From positions 41,254,987 to 41,318,986 of the forward strand of contig NC_012878.2 of the NCBI RefSeq assembly GCF_000003195.3: DNA of 64,000 nt. Direction: 5' to 3'. Of the stretch, positions 1-11,915 are shown piece after piece; the first letter of the stretch is position 1; each line of letters opens with the position of its first letter. Both the position numbers and the translations under genes were made by a program. The notes below the pieces were generated by a model. It searched no databases. It was given only the letters and a program-made list of their open reading frames with translations, and was not told where the DNA came from. This DNA comes from Sorghum bicolor (lineage: Eukaryota; Streptophyta; Magnoliopsida; Poales; Poaceae).

Positions 1-126
1 ATATTTACCAGAGATCACTAGTAGGACCGAAAATCGCAAAATGACTGACATTCCAAACCCTGGTCACAACTAGATGCATATCACCACACTACTAGATATT
101 ACGGTTTGTTTTATTTTATATTTGTA

Positions 127-384
127 TACTTCCTTCGTACCCATAACGAAAGTCGTTTTGGAGAAAATTTATGTCAAACATTAGGAATATAAATTATGAA
201 TAACTTTTAGCTTGTTAAGTTTGAAAAATGTGAAAATTATATGAATAGATTTGTCTTGAAAAATGCTTTCGTAAAAATATACATATACCACTTTTCGATA
301 AATATTTTTATAAAAATAAGAAGTCAAAGTTAGGCTTTAAAGACCGTGTCGTTATCCTAAACAACTTTCGGTATGGAGGGAGTA
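127..384. mobile_element. Stowaway-like MITE
   Basis: The left end reads TACTTCCTTCGTACCCATAA and the right end is close to its reverse complement, finishing in TATGGAGGGAGTA. The interior is AT-rich with no coding potential. The CTCCCTCCGT-type terminus and TA target site are hallmarks of Stowaway elements (Tc1/Mariner-derived) in grasses. It lies upstream of the pseudokinase gene promoter. Confidence 0.75.
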
Positions 385-1165
385 ATACTGTAATAGGGTG
401 AGTGTAGTGTGTACTTATAATTAATTAATAATAATTCATAAAAAAACAGTGTGCTGTCCGTTATGCTCTATACTAGTATGGAATCGACACTCTTTCGTAA
501 CACACATGAGAGAAGGATTGGTTTAGAGTTTAGACGGCCATCTTTTTGGGAATCTGGATTCAAAGCTCGTCATCAACTGTAAAAACTACCTTGACTGGTG
601 GAGTGGAGGTGTGGCCGGGCTGCGATGGGCAGGCAATCCTTCCTTTCCAACTCGTAGGAAAAGGAGAAGTCCATGTAGTAGTTGGCCAAGTAGCGCACAG
701 GCTCTCCGACCCGAATTTAGCTCTGCACTGCACCTAAGTTTACCTGCTTTGACCTCCCAACTCTCTCGATCTCGATGGAGCCGTTGCTTTGGGCGTGCCA
801 TACACAAATCGCCATCGCGCGGCATCGGGCCAAGAGTGAATTTATTGCGAATTCGCTAATCCCAAATCAATCATCACCACACCAACACCACCACCTCCAC
901 CACCCTCCGCGTGGCCATCTTCCTCCTCGCTCGACGCTCGTCTATCTCTTCTTGCCCGGCCGGTCCCGGTCTCCACTCTCCACGACCAAGTCTTGTGCCC
1001 CTCTCTCTCTCTCCCTCTCCCCTGCCACTGCCACTGCTACTATCCAATCCAAGTCGTCTGTTCCCTCTCGCCTGCACACAAGCCGCATGCCTGTCCTTCC
1101 AACCATGATCAGTGCATGATTCGGCCGTCCCCATGTTGCTCCGCAGTACAATCTCGCCGGCGTCC
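385..1165 (+). promoter_or_regulatory. Upstream region and probable 5' leader of the pseudokinase gene
   Basis: There is no credible coding sequence. The last 300 bases are rich in C and T, with a CTCTCTCT run near 1000-1020, typical of cereal 5' leaders. An in-frame ATG at 1112 lies upstream of the chosen start at 1166. A leader start cannot be placed from the sequence alone. Confidence 0.35.
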
Positions 1166-3730
1166 ATGGAGAAGACGCGCCGCCACCGGGTGCTACTTCT
1201 GGGTGTCCTGCTGCTGCTGGTCTCCGGGCTCCCTGATCTCGGCAGCTGCAACGATGGCGAACAAGGTCTGTCAGTATGTCTCTGTTTATGTGTTTCCCTC
1301 TTCGTGTATGGCCGTGTAATGTGAGTATATATATAATAAGATAATAATTGCGCAACAATCCATGGTACCTTAACCCTAGTGTTCTCCATTTTTATGAGAG
1401 GAAGCTTTGTTAGTTGTCACTCCACTCAGTTCACGCCCCATAAGAATTTTGATATATGTTGGGGTGATGCTAACTGACTGTACCTGTAGGAGGAACTATG
1501 AACCCAGAGGAAGGTATTGCCTCTGCCTCCGAAGCTAGGTGAGATCTGTCAACTAATCATGAGCCGAAACAATTTTAGTTTTTTTTTCGAGAATTCCCAG
1601 TTTTGGACTGTTCCCCTAAATAAAGTGTTCATGGCTCGAACATTAGAGGCATTATTAGGCAGATTCTCATAGGCCCTGGTCAGTTCTCTCTTCTTTTTTT
1701 TCTTTTTTTTTTTGACCAATACTACCTGCAAAGCCAGTACCGAATCAGCTTTGACTTCTTCCATGTAGGCATGTAGCAGATGACACATTTTCAGCACGAG
1801 GCCTCCACTTCAATTTTCACCTGAAAACAGCAAATTTAAAAAAATCAAAGCGGATCACCTAAAGTCTGTCCACAAATATTCGGCACACCGAGATATCTAC
1901 CTTCCTGTATCACTTTTCACAAACTGCACGTACCAACTATAGTAGATAGACACAAGGGCGATCTTGGAATCATCCATTGGCTGTCAGGAATTGACAGCTG
2001 AACCACCAAGCAGACCCAGATGAAGAGATGATGGTACATCGCCTCTTTGTCAGATTGTTCTGCGCCTCTTGTGCTCACACACACCCCTTTTTGCCTCCGA
2101 TCAATTATTGGCAGGATAAAGATAATAATCCACGGTGACCGTAGCAGGAAATTCCTGCAAGAACAGCAGCAGCAGAACAGGTACTGGGCCGGCGGGCATT
2201 TCGGCAACAAGGCGGCGTCGTTGCCAGATGTGACGACGACGATAGACCAGTGGCCGCCATCATGGCTGCCGTGGGCACCCAAGGCTGCTACGCCGCCGAT
2301 GATGAGCTTTCCCTTTCCACCAACGCAAGCCCCGGCACCTTCGCCGGCGGCGGCGATGGTCTCAAATCCTTGGCACAGCAGCATCACGCTGCCCCCACAG
2401 CCGCCCGCGGCGGTGGTGGTACCGGCCGGCGTCGGCAGTAAGCCGGTGGTTGCCGGCGGCGGTGCGGCGAGGCCGCCGCACTCTGGCGTGAGCAGGCCTG
2501 TCTATGTCATTGCTGCGGCCGGGGCGTCCCTTGTGGCGGCCATGTCGGTGGCCCTCTTCGTCCTCTGCTACCGGTCCAACAAGGTGGTCACCGTCAGGCC
2601 ATGGGCGACCGGACTCAGCGGCCAGCTGCAGAAGGCGTTCGTCACAGGTGTGCCGTCGCTCAAGAGATCGGAGCTTGAGATCGCCTGCGAGGATTTCAGC
2701 AACGTCATTGGGACCTTGTCGGATTACATGGTGTACAAGGGGACGCTGTCGACCGGCGTGGAGATCGCGGTGGTGTCCACCACCAAGAACTCCGCCAAAG
2801 AATGGTCCAAGCACTGCGAATCACAGTTCAGGAAGAAGGTAGTACAAAAAAAATAAATGACACTCTCAAATTCAAGGGTGAAGTATAATACATCTCTCAC
2901 TTTCATCAGGACTAAAGCTACTGACTGTCACTGTTTTGATTTCAGATAACCAGCCTGTCGAGAGTGAACCACAAGAACTTCATCAACCTGCTGGGATACT
3001 GCCAGGAAGAGCAGCCCTTCACAAGGATGATGGTGTTCGAGTACGCGCCAAACGGCACGCTCTTTGAGCATCTACACGGTAATCTTTCACTTGGCTGCGT
3101 TGCAAATTTGCATTGATAAAGAGTCATATGCTGATGGGCGGTGCAGTTAGAGAGGACGGTTACCTGGACTGGCCGACTCGCCTGCGCGTGGCGGTGGGCG
3201 TGGCCTACTGCCTGGAGCACATGCACCAGCTGAGCCCGCCGGAGATCCTGCGGGCGCTGGACACGTCCACCATCTGCCTCACCGACGACTTCGCGGCCAA
3301 GATCTCCGACGTCGTCTTCTGCGACGAGCCCCGCCTGTCGCTGTCCCTGTCCCCGGCGGCGATGTCGGACAGGGAGAGCGTGGTGTACAGCTACGGGATG
3401 GTGCTGCTGGAGACCATGACCGGACGGTTCACGGCGTCGTCGGACGGCGGCCTGCTCGAGAGCTGGGCCGCGGCCTACCTCAGAGGGGAGCGGCAGCTCA
3501 GGGACGTGATGGACCCCGCCCTGCGGAGGTCCTTCCACGCCGCCACCGTCGACAAGCTGGACGGCGTCATCAGGGGATGCACGGACCGGGAGCCCAGGCG
3601 GCGGCTGGCAATGCCGGAGGTCGCCAAACGCCTCAGGGAGATCACCGCCATGCCACCCGACGCGGCCACCCCCAAGGTGTCGCCGCTGTGGTGGGCGGAG
3701 CTGGAGATCATCTCCACAGAGGTCAACTGA
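1166..3730 (+). CDS. Inactive receptor-like kinase (MRH1 / At2g40270-like pseudokinase)
   Basis: Five exons splice cleanly: 1166-1265, 1490-1538, 2148-2838, 2946-3078 and 3147-3730. All introns are GT-AG and phases agree, giving about 520 aa. Exon 1 encodes a signal peptide (basic start, then a leucine run). A proline-rich extracellular part follows, then a membrane helix at about 2497-2568 and a kinase-like domain. Family hallmarks are visible, such as NHKNFINLLGYC, FEYAPNGTLFEHLH and YCLEHMHQL. The catalytic residues are missing: the VAIK lysine position reads EIAVVS, no HRD loop is present, and DFG is replaced by ISDVVF. It is therefore probably a non-catalytic membrane receptor, as known for this family, which includes the root-hair gene MRH1. 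No leucine-rich repeats are seen, so the ectodomain is short. The start at 1166 is chosen for the signal peptide; 1112 is an in-frame alternative. Confidence 0.85.
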
Positions 3731-4154
3731 ACCCAAGACGGACGAACCGATGTTTTATTACAAATTAAGATGTCGACAATCCAAATCCTGAAAAAAGAAT
3801 GAAATTTCCAGAACAATGTTTATTAGTTCAAATGCACATGAAAAACACTCTTTGGTAGTAGATAATACAGTTTGCTTCTTTTTGCTAATTTTATTTTTCG
3901 GGTTTTTGTTGAAGTCTGTCCATCTGTACATATGAACAAAAGGAAGTGCGCGACCAGAGCTGTTTTTTTCATTTTTTTAAATAACATTACTTTAATAATT
4001 AATTGCAGAAAAGAATTGCAAAAGTAGCATTGCCTCGCTCTTTAATTAATAACTCTATAGTGGGCAATTCAAATCCGATCCAGTTATTACTATCCAGTAA
4101 GTTGCCTCGCTCTCTCCGTTGCTCCCGTCTTATTCATTTGGTTTATAAGACATA
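3731..4154. other. Intergenic DNA between convergent genes
   Basis: This AT-rich stretch follows the pseudokinase stop codon and probably includes its 3' UTR. No coding sequence or repeat with recognisable ends is seen. Confidence 0.4.
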
Positions 4155-4396
4155 GGTCTTGTTTAGTTTCGAAAATTGAAAAGTTTTCGGTACTGTAGCA
4201 CTTTCGTTTGTTTGTGACAAATATTATCTAATCATGGACTAACTAGGATCAAAAGATTCGTCTCGTAATTTCCAGCTAAACTGTGTAATTAGTTTTTGTT
4301 TTCGTCTATATTTAATGTTTCATACATGTGCCACAAGATTCGATATGCTAGGAAATCTTAAAAACTTTTTAGTTTTCAGGGTCAACTAAAAAGGCC
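4155..4396. mobile_element. MITE of the GGCCTTGTTTAGTT family
   Basis: The ends are GGTCTTGTTTAGTT and AACTAAAAAGGCC, imperfect inverted repeats flanked by a 3-bp direct repeat ATA. The body resembles the element at 14747-14986, including a shared AAATATTATCTAATCATGGA-like stretch and a GATTCG block. The 3-bp target duplication fits a PIF/Harbinger-type origin, but I could not confirm the superfamily. Confidence 0.75.
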
Positions 4397-4904
4397 ATAG
4401 CAGAAACTACCGTGTTGGCTGATTTATCACCGAGCCTATTTCTGCCGGTAACAGATAGTACACCTCGACTACACCTGACCCGTACATAGACACGCAACAA
4501 TGCATAACCTAGAAGCTATAATGACACGGAGATGGAATAACCAGAAACCAAACATGCCCAGCAGATCAAATTTTGATTAAATGTATCCTCTGCGTGTGCA
4601 TCCTATATAAATTTGATCAGCTGGACAAGAAATGGATGAAAAACAGGAAGCAAGCACATCACCAGCATTGAAAAATACCAAGATAAATGAACCATGTTTT
4701 GCTGTTCAAGACATCCACGGACATAAACCACCCGGTCCAATGTGACGCACACCGGCTTGACAGACCAACAACGCACAAATGACTACCATGATCCTAAGAC
4801 TGACGCTACATATATATTGGTATCTTTTCGTTCATCTGTGGCAAATGAACTTGGCACAGCCACAAAAGAACCTCACACACCCAACAGACCAAAATATTCC
4901 CACA
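4397..4904 (-). other. Probable 3' UTR and downstream DNA of the importin gene
   Basis: This lies directly after the importin stop codon on the minus strand. It has no coding sequence. The 3' end of the transcript cannot be placed exactly. Confidence 0.4.
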
Positions 4905-7617
4905 TCAAGAGACCACCGCCTGGTTTATCATCCCCTGGGCCCATTGTGCAGTCTCCCGAACTTCATCATCAAACTCTTGGGCTTGGCACTCCCTCAAGAA
5001 TTCAACATGGAATAGGTGGGTCTTGAACAGATCCTTCGAGCTCTGGCCAAGCGTGTCTGCGAGATCCCCAATTACAGCAACTGCAGCCTTTGTCACACTG
5101 TCATCCCTGATGGCACAAGCAAAAATAGAACAGGGATATACTATAGCTGTGAGAAACAGGTAACAAAAAACAATTGAACAGAAATTACAATGTAAATGAA
5201 AGGCACCTGCTCCTATCTTTGAAGACAGCTTCAGTGAACTGTAGTAGATGGGTTGCGTATGGGATCATCAGCTGAGCTTTCGGGCCCTTGATGCCCTGGA
5301 GTATACCAGAGTACGCCTCAAAAATGCCACGTCTGAGTTGGTTGCCATAATCAACCATATCATCATCACTCCGATCAAGAGTACCAAGGAGTCCTGCAGC
5401 TCCTTGAAGCATTGGCATGGCATATGGTAGGTATTTCTCAAAATTCTCACCAATAGCAAGAGCAATATCTCCAAAGCATGAGAAAATTGGAGGCTTCACA
5501 GACCGATTGAGCATAGAGCTTGATAGATCCTTTAGAAGAACAGTCATAATGCGATCACAGAAGGGCAAGATTTTATCTTCCAAGGCACGACAAATATCAC
5601 CGACCACCCCAACAGAGATGGAACACACTTGGTACTCTTCATAATTCTGCAAGCCAGCCTCCAGGTATGTGAAGAAGTTAGGCATGTATTTAACAAAATC
5701 TGGACCAGTAGCATATGCAAGAGCACCAATTGCAAGCATTGCTTCTTCATGAACAGTAGAATTGTGGCAGGCAAAGACACGCAAAAACAGCATCATCAGC
5801 TGATCAGCAGTCTGAGAAATTATGGACTTTGCATCTGTGCTATTCAGCTTCTGGATGATGACCTGCAGAACACCACATAGCAAAGCCTGCAGATCGCTTT
5901 GCTTCTCCTTATCACCAGAAGAAAGTATATGGAGATCAAATGTAAGGTTTAATCTTCTCATGATCTCCTGCAACAATTGGCCTATGATGCCTGAAGTTTC
6001 AGGTATGTTGCTGACTCTCACAATCTCATTCAGTGCTTCATAAGCAGAAGCACGAAGCCTGAAATGGGTGGTATCAGCACGGTCCGCGGCAGAAAGAAGA
6101 GCAGCAATGATATTAGGTAGATAAGGTGTGAGCACAGAAGACATTGACTCTGCATCTTCATATCCTTGGGCAAGAAAATAAATAGCTCCACAGACTTTCT
6201 CAGCCACATTTGGAGAATCTTTACTACTCTCAAGCAGCACAGACATGATACGAGGAAGGTTTGAATTATTTATGATTGGGTTTGCACCAGCTGGAGAATG
6301 CAAGAGCTCAAATACCCTCCCAAGAGTCCAAGCAGTAGTATCTTTTACCTGGCTATTTGCATCATTCATTGTGTTAAGCAAGAAATCAAGACCACCCTGG
6401 ACAAGTGGAGCAAGTTTTTCAACAGAGGGGCCTTCAAGGATAGAACCAAATGCAAAAGTAGCTGCCTCGCGACAATGCCAATCAGGCTTTGTGATGTTGG
6501 CCTCAACAAATGGCATCACAAGAGGAACAACTGCATCACCAACAGTTCTAGAAATGAGTCCAAGGCACGTCCCACCACTCATAGAAATGTTCCAAACATT
6601 ATCATCTTGATCTTGATCTTCCTCTTGCTTCAATAAAGTTTCTAGCAGCATCGGTACAAGTGAAGGGAGGGCCTTTTCAATAAAGCGAAAGTGTACAGTA
6701 GAGTTGCCATCCTCAGATCCCTCGTATTCATCTTGGAGTGCAATCTCTTCATCACAAATAGCGCTCCAGAACTCAACAGCTTGAAGTGCAACCGGTTCCT
6801 CATCACCTTTCACTGCATTTGCTGTCAGGTTGAATATGGTTTGCATATAAGGATCTAAGTGTGAATAATATGTGGATGCTATTGCAACAAGGCATTCAAA
6901 TGCAGCCTGTCTGATCTCCACTTCTTTGGACACAGCAGTCTCACAAACCACCTTCATTATATAATTCCTCTCCATTTCATTTGCAAAGTTACTCTCGGCA
7001 AAGTCAAGAGCATTATATAGGGCCTTAACTGCAGCTAGACGAACCTCAGGGCTGAGCTCTGTCTGATTCATTCCCTGGACAACAGCAGTCAGAACAGCAT
7101 TCACTTGGTCCTGCTCCAAGTCCTGTGGAGAAATCTCCTCACACACATACCCCAATGCCTCTAGTGTTGCTTGTTTCAAAGGAGCGGATGCACCTGGAGA
7201 AGTCATGTTGCCCAGTAAGTTGGCAACAAGGTCTTGCCATTCTCGACGTGGTATCTCAATTGATGCAACCTTGGCAATGACTTGCGAAGAGGTATGTCTT
7301 GCATCATGCACCGAAGATCCTAGTGTCACCAGCAACAACTCCTTGATCTTCAATTTGACAGATGGATCCACGCTTACCCATTGCTGAGTCAATAGCTCCT
7401 TTTTCGCAGAATCCTTTGCATCCAAAGAATTCTTAAGGATAATACCAGCAAGCCTTCTAGACTCTGGAGGTTTTTCATCATTTGAGAGCTCTATTGATAG
7501 GGAGAGGAGGAAGTTAGGAAGATTCTGCTCCTGGAACTGTGTGAGGTTGCTTTCTGCTACTGTTCGAAGGTTAGCATCTGGAGATTGAGCAGCTAGCAGA
7601 ACCTGAGTGATATCCAT
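4905..7617 (-). CDS. KPNB1: Importin subunit beta-1 (karyopherin beta-1)
   Basis: Two coding exons, 7617-5207 and 5106-4905, join at an AG|GT donor and an AG acceptor to give 870 aa, the usual length for plant importin beta-1. The protein is built of HEAT repeats. Residues about 20-100 form the importin-beta N-terminal (Ran-binding) domain. An acidic loop, EEDQDQDDNVWN, lies near residue 335, where importin beta contacts the importin-alpha IBB domain. The C-terminus ends in the family pattern DWAR-like QWAQGMINQAVVS. The protein carries cargo, alone or with importin alpha, through nuclear pores and releases it on RanGTP binding. No frameshift or stop interrupts it. A 5' leader intron lies upstream. 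In Arabidopsis the orthologue is linked to abscisic acid and drought responses; whether that holds here is inference. Confidence 0.95.
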
Positions 7618-7910
7618 GGTTGTATCCTACATAAAAAAATAACAGATTTTCAGTCAGCAAGGAATCACAGAAAATCAACAAGCAACATAATACATCAGCA
7701 GTGCAGATTACTAAAGGTCAGTAACACAGACAGTTGAGTGTAGCTTAAAGCTTTTGCATTCAAAACAACATTGTTCACAGCACAGATATTAGCCAAACAA
7801 CTCATTCAACAAAGGCACTGTATGCAAATTTTTCATCCATATTAATGCACATATATCCATAATATTTACTTAGCCTCATCAGCAATCCAAGATTATCACT
7901 AAACAGCTAA

Positions 7911-8205
7911 GGTCCTGTTTGGATCCCTCCAGTTTTTAAGAATCTGGTTTTTGAAAACTGGGTAGGATCCAAACAGGCTAGTTTTTGCCCAGTTTCTTGT
8001 GTCAATTTTTGCCAGATTCTTAAAAACCAAGAAGCTGTTGATACCCAGCTTTTGCCAGTTTCTTGTGACCTTGTGAGCAATAAATGAAGCCAGATTCAAC
8101 TGGGAGATCCAAACACCCCCACCAGTTTTTGCTCCAGAATCCAGATTTTGGAAACTAGAGGCAAAAACTGGTTTTTAAGAATCTGAAACTCATTCAAACA
8201 AGCCC
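7911..8205. mobile_element. Tourist-like MITE in the importin leader intron
   Basis: The ends are GGTCCTGTTTGGA and TTCAAACAAGCCC, flanked by TAA on both sides. The interior is self-complementary, with CAGTTTTTAAGAATCTGG near the left end and its near complement near the right. A TAA/TTA target site is typical of PIF/Harbinger-derived Tourist MITEs. Confidence 0.7.
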
Positions 8206-8905
8206 TAAATCAACCAATGTATCTGTGCGGCCATTCAAAGCTAAAAAACATGCTCAAAGAAGCCATAAATCATACAGCACAACTTGAGCAAAAATTGAAT
8301 AACGCCATAAGCGATTTTGAACCTAATAACAGAAAAGCACGCCGTGCAACCTATGGGCAATGAAGAAATTACACAGCAACAATGTTCATGATACAACTGA
8401 ATATTACATGAGAAGAAAACATAAATATTCCTTATTAATATTAATGATGATACGCAGCTCTCTTGCGTGTTTCAGAAAAAAAAAACATAAAGAAAAGCAA
8501 CAGTGTAAATATTGTGCACTCAAATTGCAAATAAATATATTATAGGATGAACAGGTTGCTGCCCTAACATCATCAGCATCCAATGCAAACTAAATTATAT
8601 CAACCAACAGATAACAAAGGTATATCACCCCACAGAGAACAAACAAACATATCTACAGCACATCGTATGAATACATTGATCCACCAAACTTAGGCACAAC
8701 ATGGCCATGAGTGACTAGATGATAGCAACATATTAAGAAAGGAGATAACCAGAGTTTTAACATACATCCTGTGTCTCAATTAAAATCCAAGGAATAAAAA
8801 GGGCAAACCAGACATGAACCTAGCTTAGTAGCTTCTAAGGCATATGGACACCAAAGTGCTTCACACAGTTTGATTGAGGCCAGGCCAGATGGATGTATTT
8901 ACTAC

Positions 8906-9275
8906 CCGTGTGTTTGGTTGGAGAGCGGGGCGAGCCGGGTTGGAGCGAATCCGTTCCTGTGGCTGTTTGGTTGGAGGATGGGAGGGTTGGGTTGGCTCCA
9001 GGGTGGAATATTCCTCTCAGATGCGGGTTGGACTCGTCCGTCAAAATCTAGCGGACGGAGCCGCTCCAGCCGGGTTGGCTCCCACCAAACACTGAATTCC
9101 TTCAACCAAACACTGAACGGAGCCGCTCCGTCCCCAATTCTTCAACCAAACACTAAAATAGGTTGGCTCCGTCCCCAAAAACAGAAGTGCAACCAAACAC
9201 TGGATGGGTTGGCTCCGACCCCAAAAACTGGGTTGGATCCAACCCAACCCACCCAACCCCCAACCAAACACACGG
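8906..9275. mobile_element. MITE with 16-bp perfect terminal repeats
   Basis: The terminal inverted repeat CCGTGTGTTTGGTTGG is perfect at both ends, flanked by TAC on both sides. The interior carries several copies of a GGTTGGCTCC / CCAACCAAACAC theme, so much of the element can fold on itself. It lies in the importin leader intron. The superfamily is uncertain; the 3-bp target site suggests PIF/Harbinger. Confidence 0.75.
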
Positions 9276-9923
9276 TACATTACTGAGGAGCAGGAGCTAG
9301 GCCCTTTCACCGGGGTCCGCCGACCCTGATGAAATCCTATAATTTCTTAACAAACCCTTTACATCTCTAGCTTAATTCTATCATTTTAGTGGAGCTGACC
9401 CCAACGTCATTTCCGTTCGCCCTAACATTAGCAACATGGAACACTGCCAAAAGAGGACTACACAACAATAGAAGCACTTGTGCGGAACCATTTGTAACTG
9501 TTACCCATTGCGAAGGACTAAAGAAACATGACAAGGCCCTAAATCCTTCTTCATGCCTTCCCATACTTGGTGAACATAGATATGAACAACTTCAAAACGC
9601 TGAAAACTACAGACAAACCAATATAACCCGCATGGTAGCGAAACAGAGCCTACCGCGTAAATCAACACCTACATGACAGGGGCCAGGGGGATTCCGCTAA
9701 ACCCACCACCAAACAAAAAAAAAAGAAAAACGAACAAAATGAACCGCTACTAGAGCACTGCATAACTCACGCAGCAAGCAAGCAAGCAAATACCCGACGA
9801 ACTCTACGGAATCCAGAGAAACAAACAATCGGATTTGAGCGTCAGCATCGAAGCGAACGATCCAGCGGACCGACAAGAGCGATTTAACCGAGCAAAAAAA
9901 AACACGGGATTAGGGTTCCTTAC

Positions 9924-10310
9924 CGCGCAGAGGAGAAATCAATCCAAGCCTGGACGGATCCCCGCCGCACGCGAGCCCAAGAGATCCGAACCGGCGGCGC
10001 GGGGTGGCGGCGGCGCGGAAGGGAGTCTAGGGTTCGGGGCGGTTGGGGAGAGCGGAGGGTGGTTTAGGAGATGCTTCCCCGCTCGCCTATTCAAATGAAA
10101 CGCAACTCCGGCGGGGGAGGGGGGAGTGAAAAAGAGGGGGGCGCAGCGGAGCAGAGAAGCGGAGGCGCGCGGGTAGGGTTTAGGAGGTGGGGTGGTGTGG
10201 GCTGCGGGCTGGCGGCCTGCTTGCGTGCGGGGTTTTGGGAAGTGACCTGTGCCAGCACTGCCAGTATTCAAATTTTCATTTTTGTTATTTTATATTTAGA
10301 AAAAAGCTAG
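9924..10310 (-). promoter_or_regulatory. First leader exon and promoter of the importin gene
   Basis: This is a GC-rich block upstream of the predicted leader donor. Further upstream on the minus strand an AT-rich TAAATATAAAATAAC stretch at about 10288-10302 could serve as a TATA element. The transcription start is not fixed by the sequence. Reading frames across this block look accidental. Confidence 0.4.
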
Positions 10311-10630
10311 GGGCTGTTAGTATTGGAACTAAGTTATACATGATCTAATGAGTACGAATTTTTACTATAGTTTAAGTATAGAATAATTAGCTCATCATAA
10401 TAATTTCACCACAATCGGACCATAGAAGTTGTAGCTATGAATTATTCAAATTAATTAAAAAAATATAGATCTAAAACTACAACAAAAACTTTATACTAAA
10501 TCATACTATCTTATATGTTCACTATGTAGATTTACTCATGTGGAGTCCAATAAAATTATATTTTTATATTTTTATAATTTTTCTATAATTTTCAAGGATT
10601 CTATGGAAATATATTAAAAAAGAAAAAAAG

Positions 10631-11279
10631 ATAAAACTACCGTTCAAAACCGCTCGAGGTTATTTGACTGATTTTAGAAAGTTCAGGGGATATAGTTTGG
10701 GAGATGAAGTAATCCACTCTCAATAGTGTGTGTTGGGGGCATGTAGACTTTTTTCCGAATGAAAAAAGTGATTTAGGGAGAATTTTGGCTCATTTAGCAT
10801 CTTCAAGGTTTGGTAAAACTCACTTGCCAAATCTTGTGATTTGGCAAGTTGCTAAAATATATGGCAAGTGAGATTTTCTTCTATCTCCAACAGTTTGCCA
10901 ATTGGGCTTGATAAACTTAAAAGAAGACCCACAACCAACAACCAAATCAACTAATCTGCTGGATGGCAAGTTGAAAAATATGGACGCGCGATGCTGCTGG
11001 ATGGCGAGTTGCCAAATATGGACGCACGGTGCTGCTGGATGGCAAGTTGCCAAAAGATGACAACTCATTTACCAAACTGTTGGAGTGACTATTTTCTAGT
11101 CAAACAAAAAAAATAAAACTACCGTTCAAAACCGCTCGGGGGTTATTTGACTGATTTTAGAAAGTTCAGAGGATATAGTTTTTAGGAGATGAAGTAATCT
11201 ACTCTCGATTGTGTGTTCGGGGCATGTAAACTTTTTCCGAATGAAAAAACTGACTCAGAGAGAATTTTGGCTCATTTAG
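10631..11279. repeat. Direct duplication of 167 bp split by a MITE-like insert
   Basis: Bases 10631-10797 and 11113-11279 are copies of each other, both beginning ATAAAACTACCGTTCAAAAC and ending GAATTTTGGCTCATTTAG, with scattered differences. The 315 bases between them hold a MITE-like element. No coding function is evident. Confidence 0.8.
10797..11089. mobile_element. MITE-like element with 38-bp internal tandem repeats
   Basis: The left end, GCATCTTCAAGGTTTGGTAA, and the reverse complement of the right end, GTCACTCCAACAGTTTGGTA, are imperfect inverted repeats. Inside, a 38-bp unit starting CTGCTGGATGGC occurs at 10956-10993 and 10994-11031, and begins again at 11032. No convincing target duplication was found. 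Confidence 0.5.
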
Positions 11280-11644
11280 GGTAGGGTGTTTGGATCACGG
11301 GACTAAACTTTAGTCCCTCTCGAGGAGCCATGATTTTGTTTTAGAAAGAGACCCAAACAATTCAAACAGCCATGCACTTCTTAAATATGCCACCTCATTA
11401 GTCTTGAAATGTGTTTTCAACTTTTCATGCTATTAGATTCCGTGCAAGGAAATTGAAAATATGCAGAGAAGGCAACCAAGGTGTGAAAGCGACTAGACAG
11501 CGCAGATGCCAAAGCGATTAAATTGCGTGTTTCCGTGTTTACTTTCACGGATAAGAGCTTTTCAAATAGGTAGTTTAGAAAGAATTTTATTGGATACCAA
11601 GAAGAAAGATTGAATAGCTAGTGACTTCAAAATAGCCAGTCTTA

Positions 11645-11915
11645 GAGCATCTTCAAGAGTCTTTCTAAATCTCACTCTCTAAATCATCATTTGGAGAGCC
11701 ATTTGCATAAAAATCGCTTTCTATATTTTTTTACTTTCCAACAGTTTTGCTAAATCTCATGCACACTCTAGAGAGTCATTCTCGTCTTCTATATTTGGCT
11801 AGTAAAAAACCCGAAATAGACAATAGCTATATTTGGATGACCATTTAGAGAAGCTGTTGGAGGTTTGCTATTCCTAGCATTTAGGAAGAATATACAAAGT
11901 CTCTTGGAGATGCTC
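11645..11915. mobile_element. Tourist-like MITE, TTA target site
   Basis: The ends GAGCATCTTCAAGAG and CTCTTGGAGATGCTC are near-perfect inverted repeats, flanked by TTA on both sides. This is the widespread GAGCATCTCCAA class of PIF/Harbinger-derived MITEs in grasses. Confidence 0.8.

Larger units (their letters stand above)
7627..9923 (-). other. Long intron in the 5' leader of the importin gene
   Basis: Just upstream of the ATG the minus strand shows an acceptor (GTAG at 7630-7627), leaving a 9-base leader piece. A good donor, CG|GTAAGG, lies at 9924/9923 next to a GC-rich stretch that looks like a first leader exon. The interval has no conserved coding sequence and holds two MITEs. Leader introns are common in plant housekeeping genes. 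The splice pairing is inferred, not proven. Confidence 0.6.

Noticed and set aside
2942..3736. Minus-strand frame of 264 codons
   Set aside because: It is antisense to pseudokinase exons 4 and 5 and runs across their intron.
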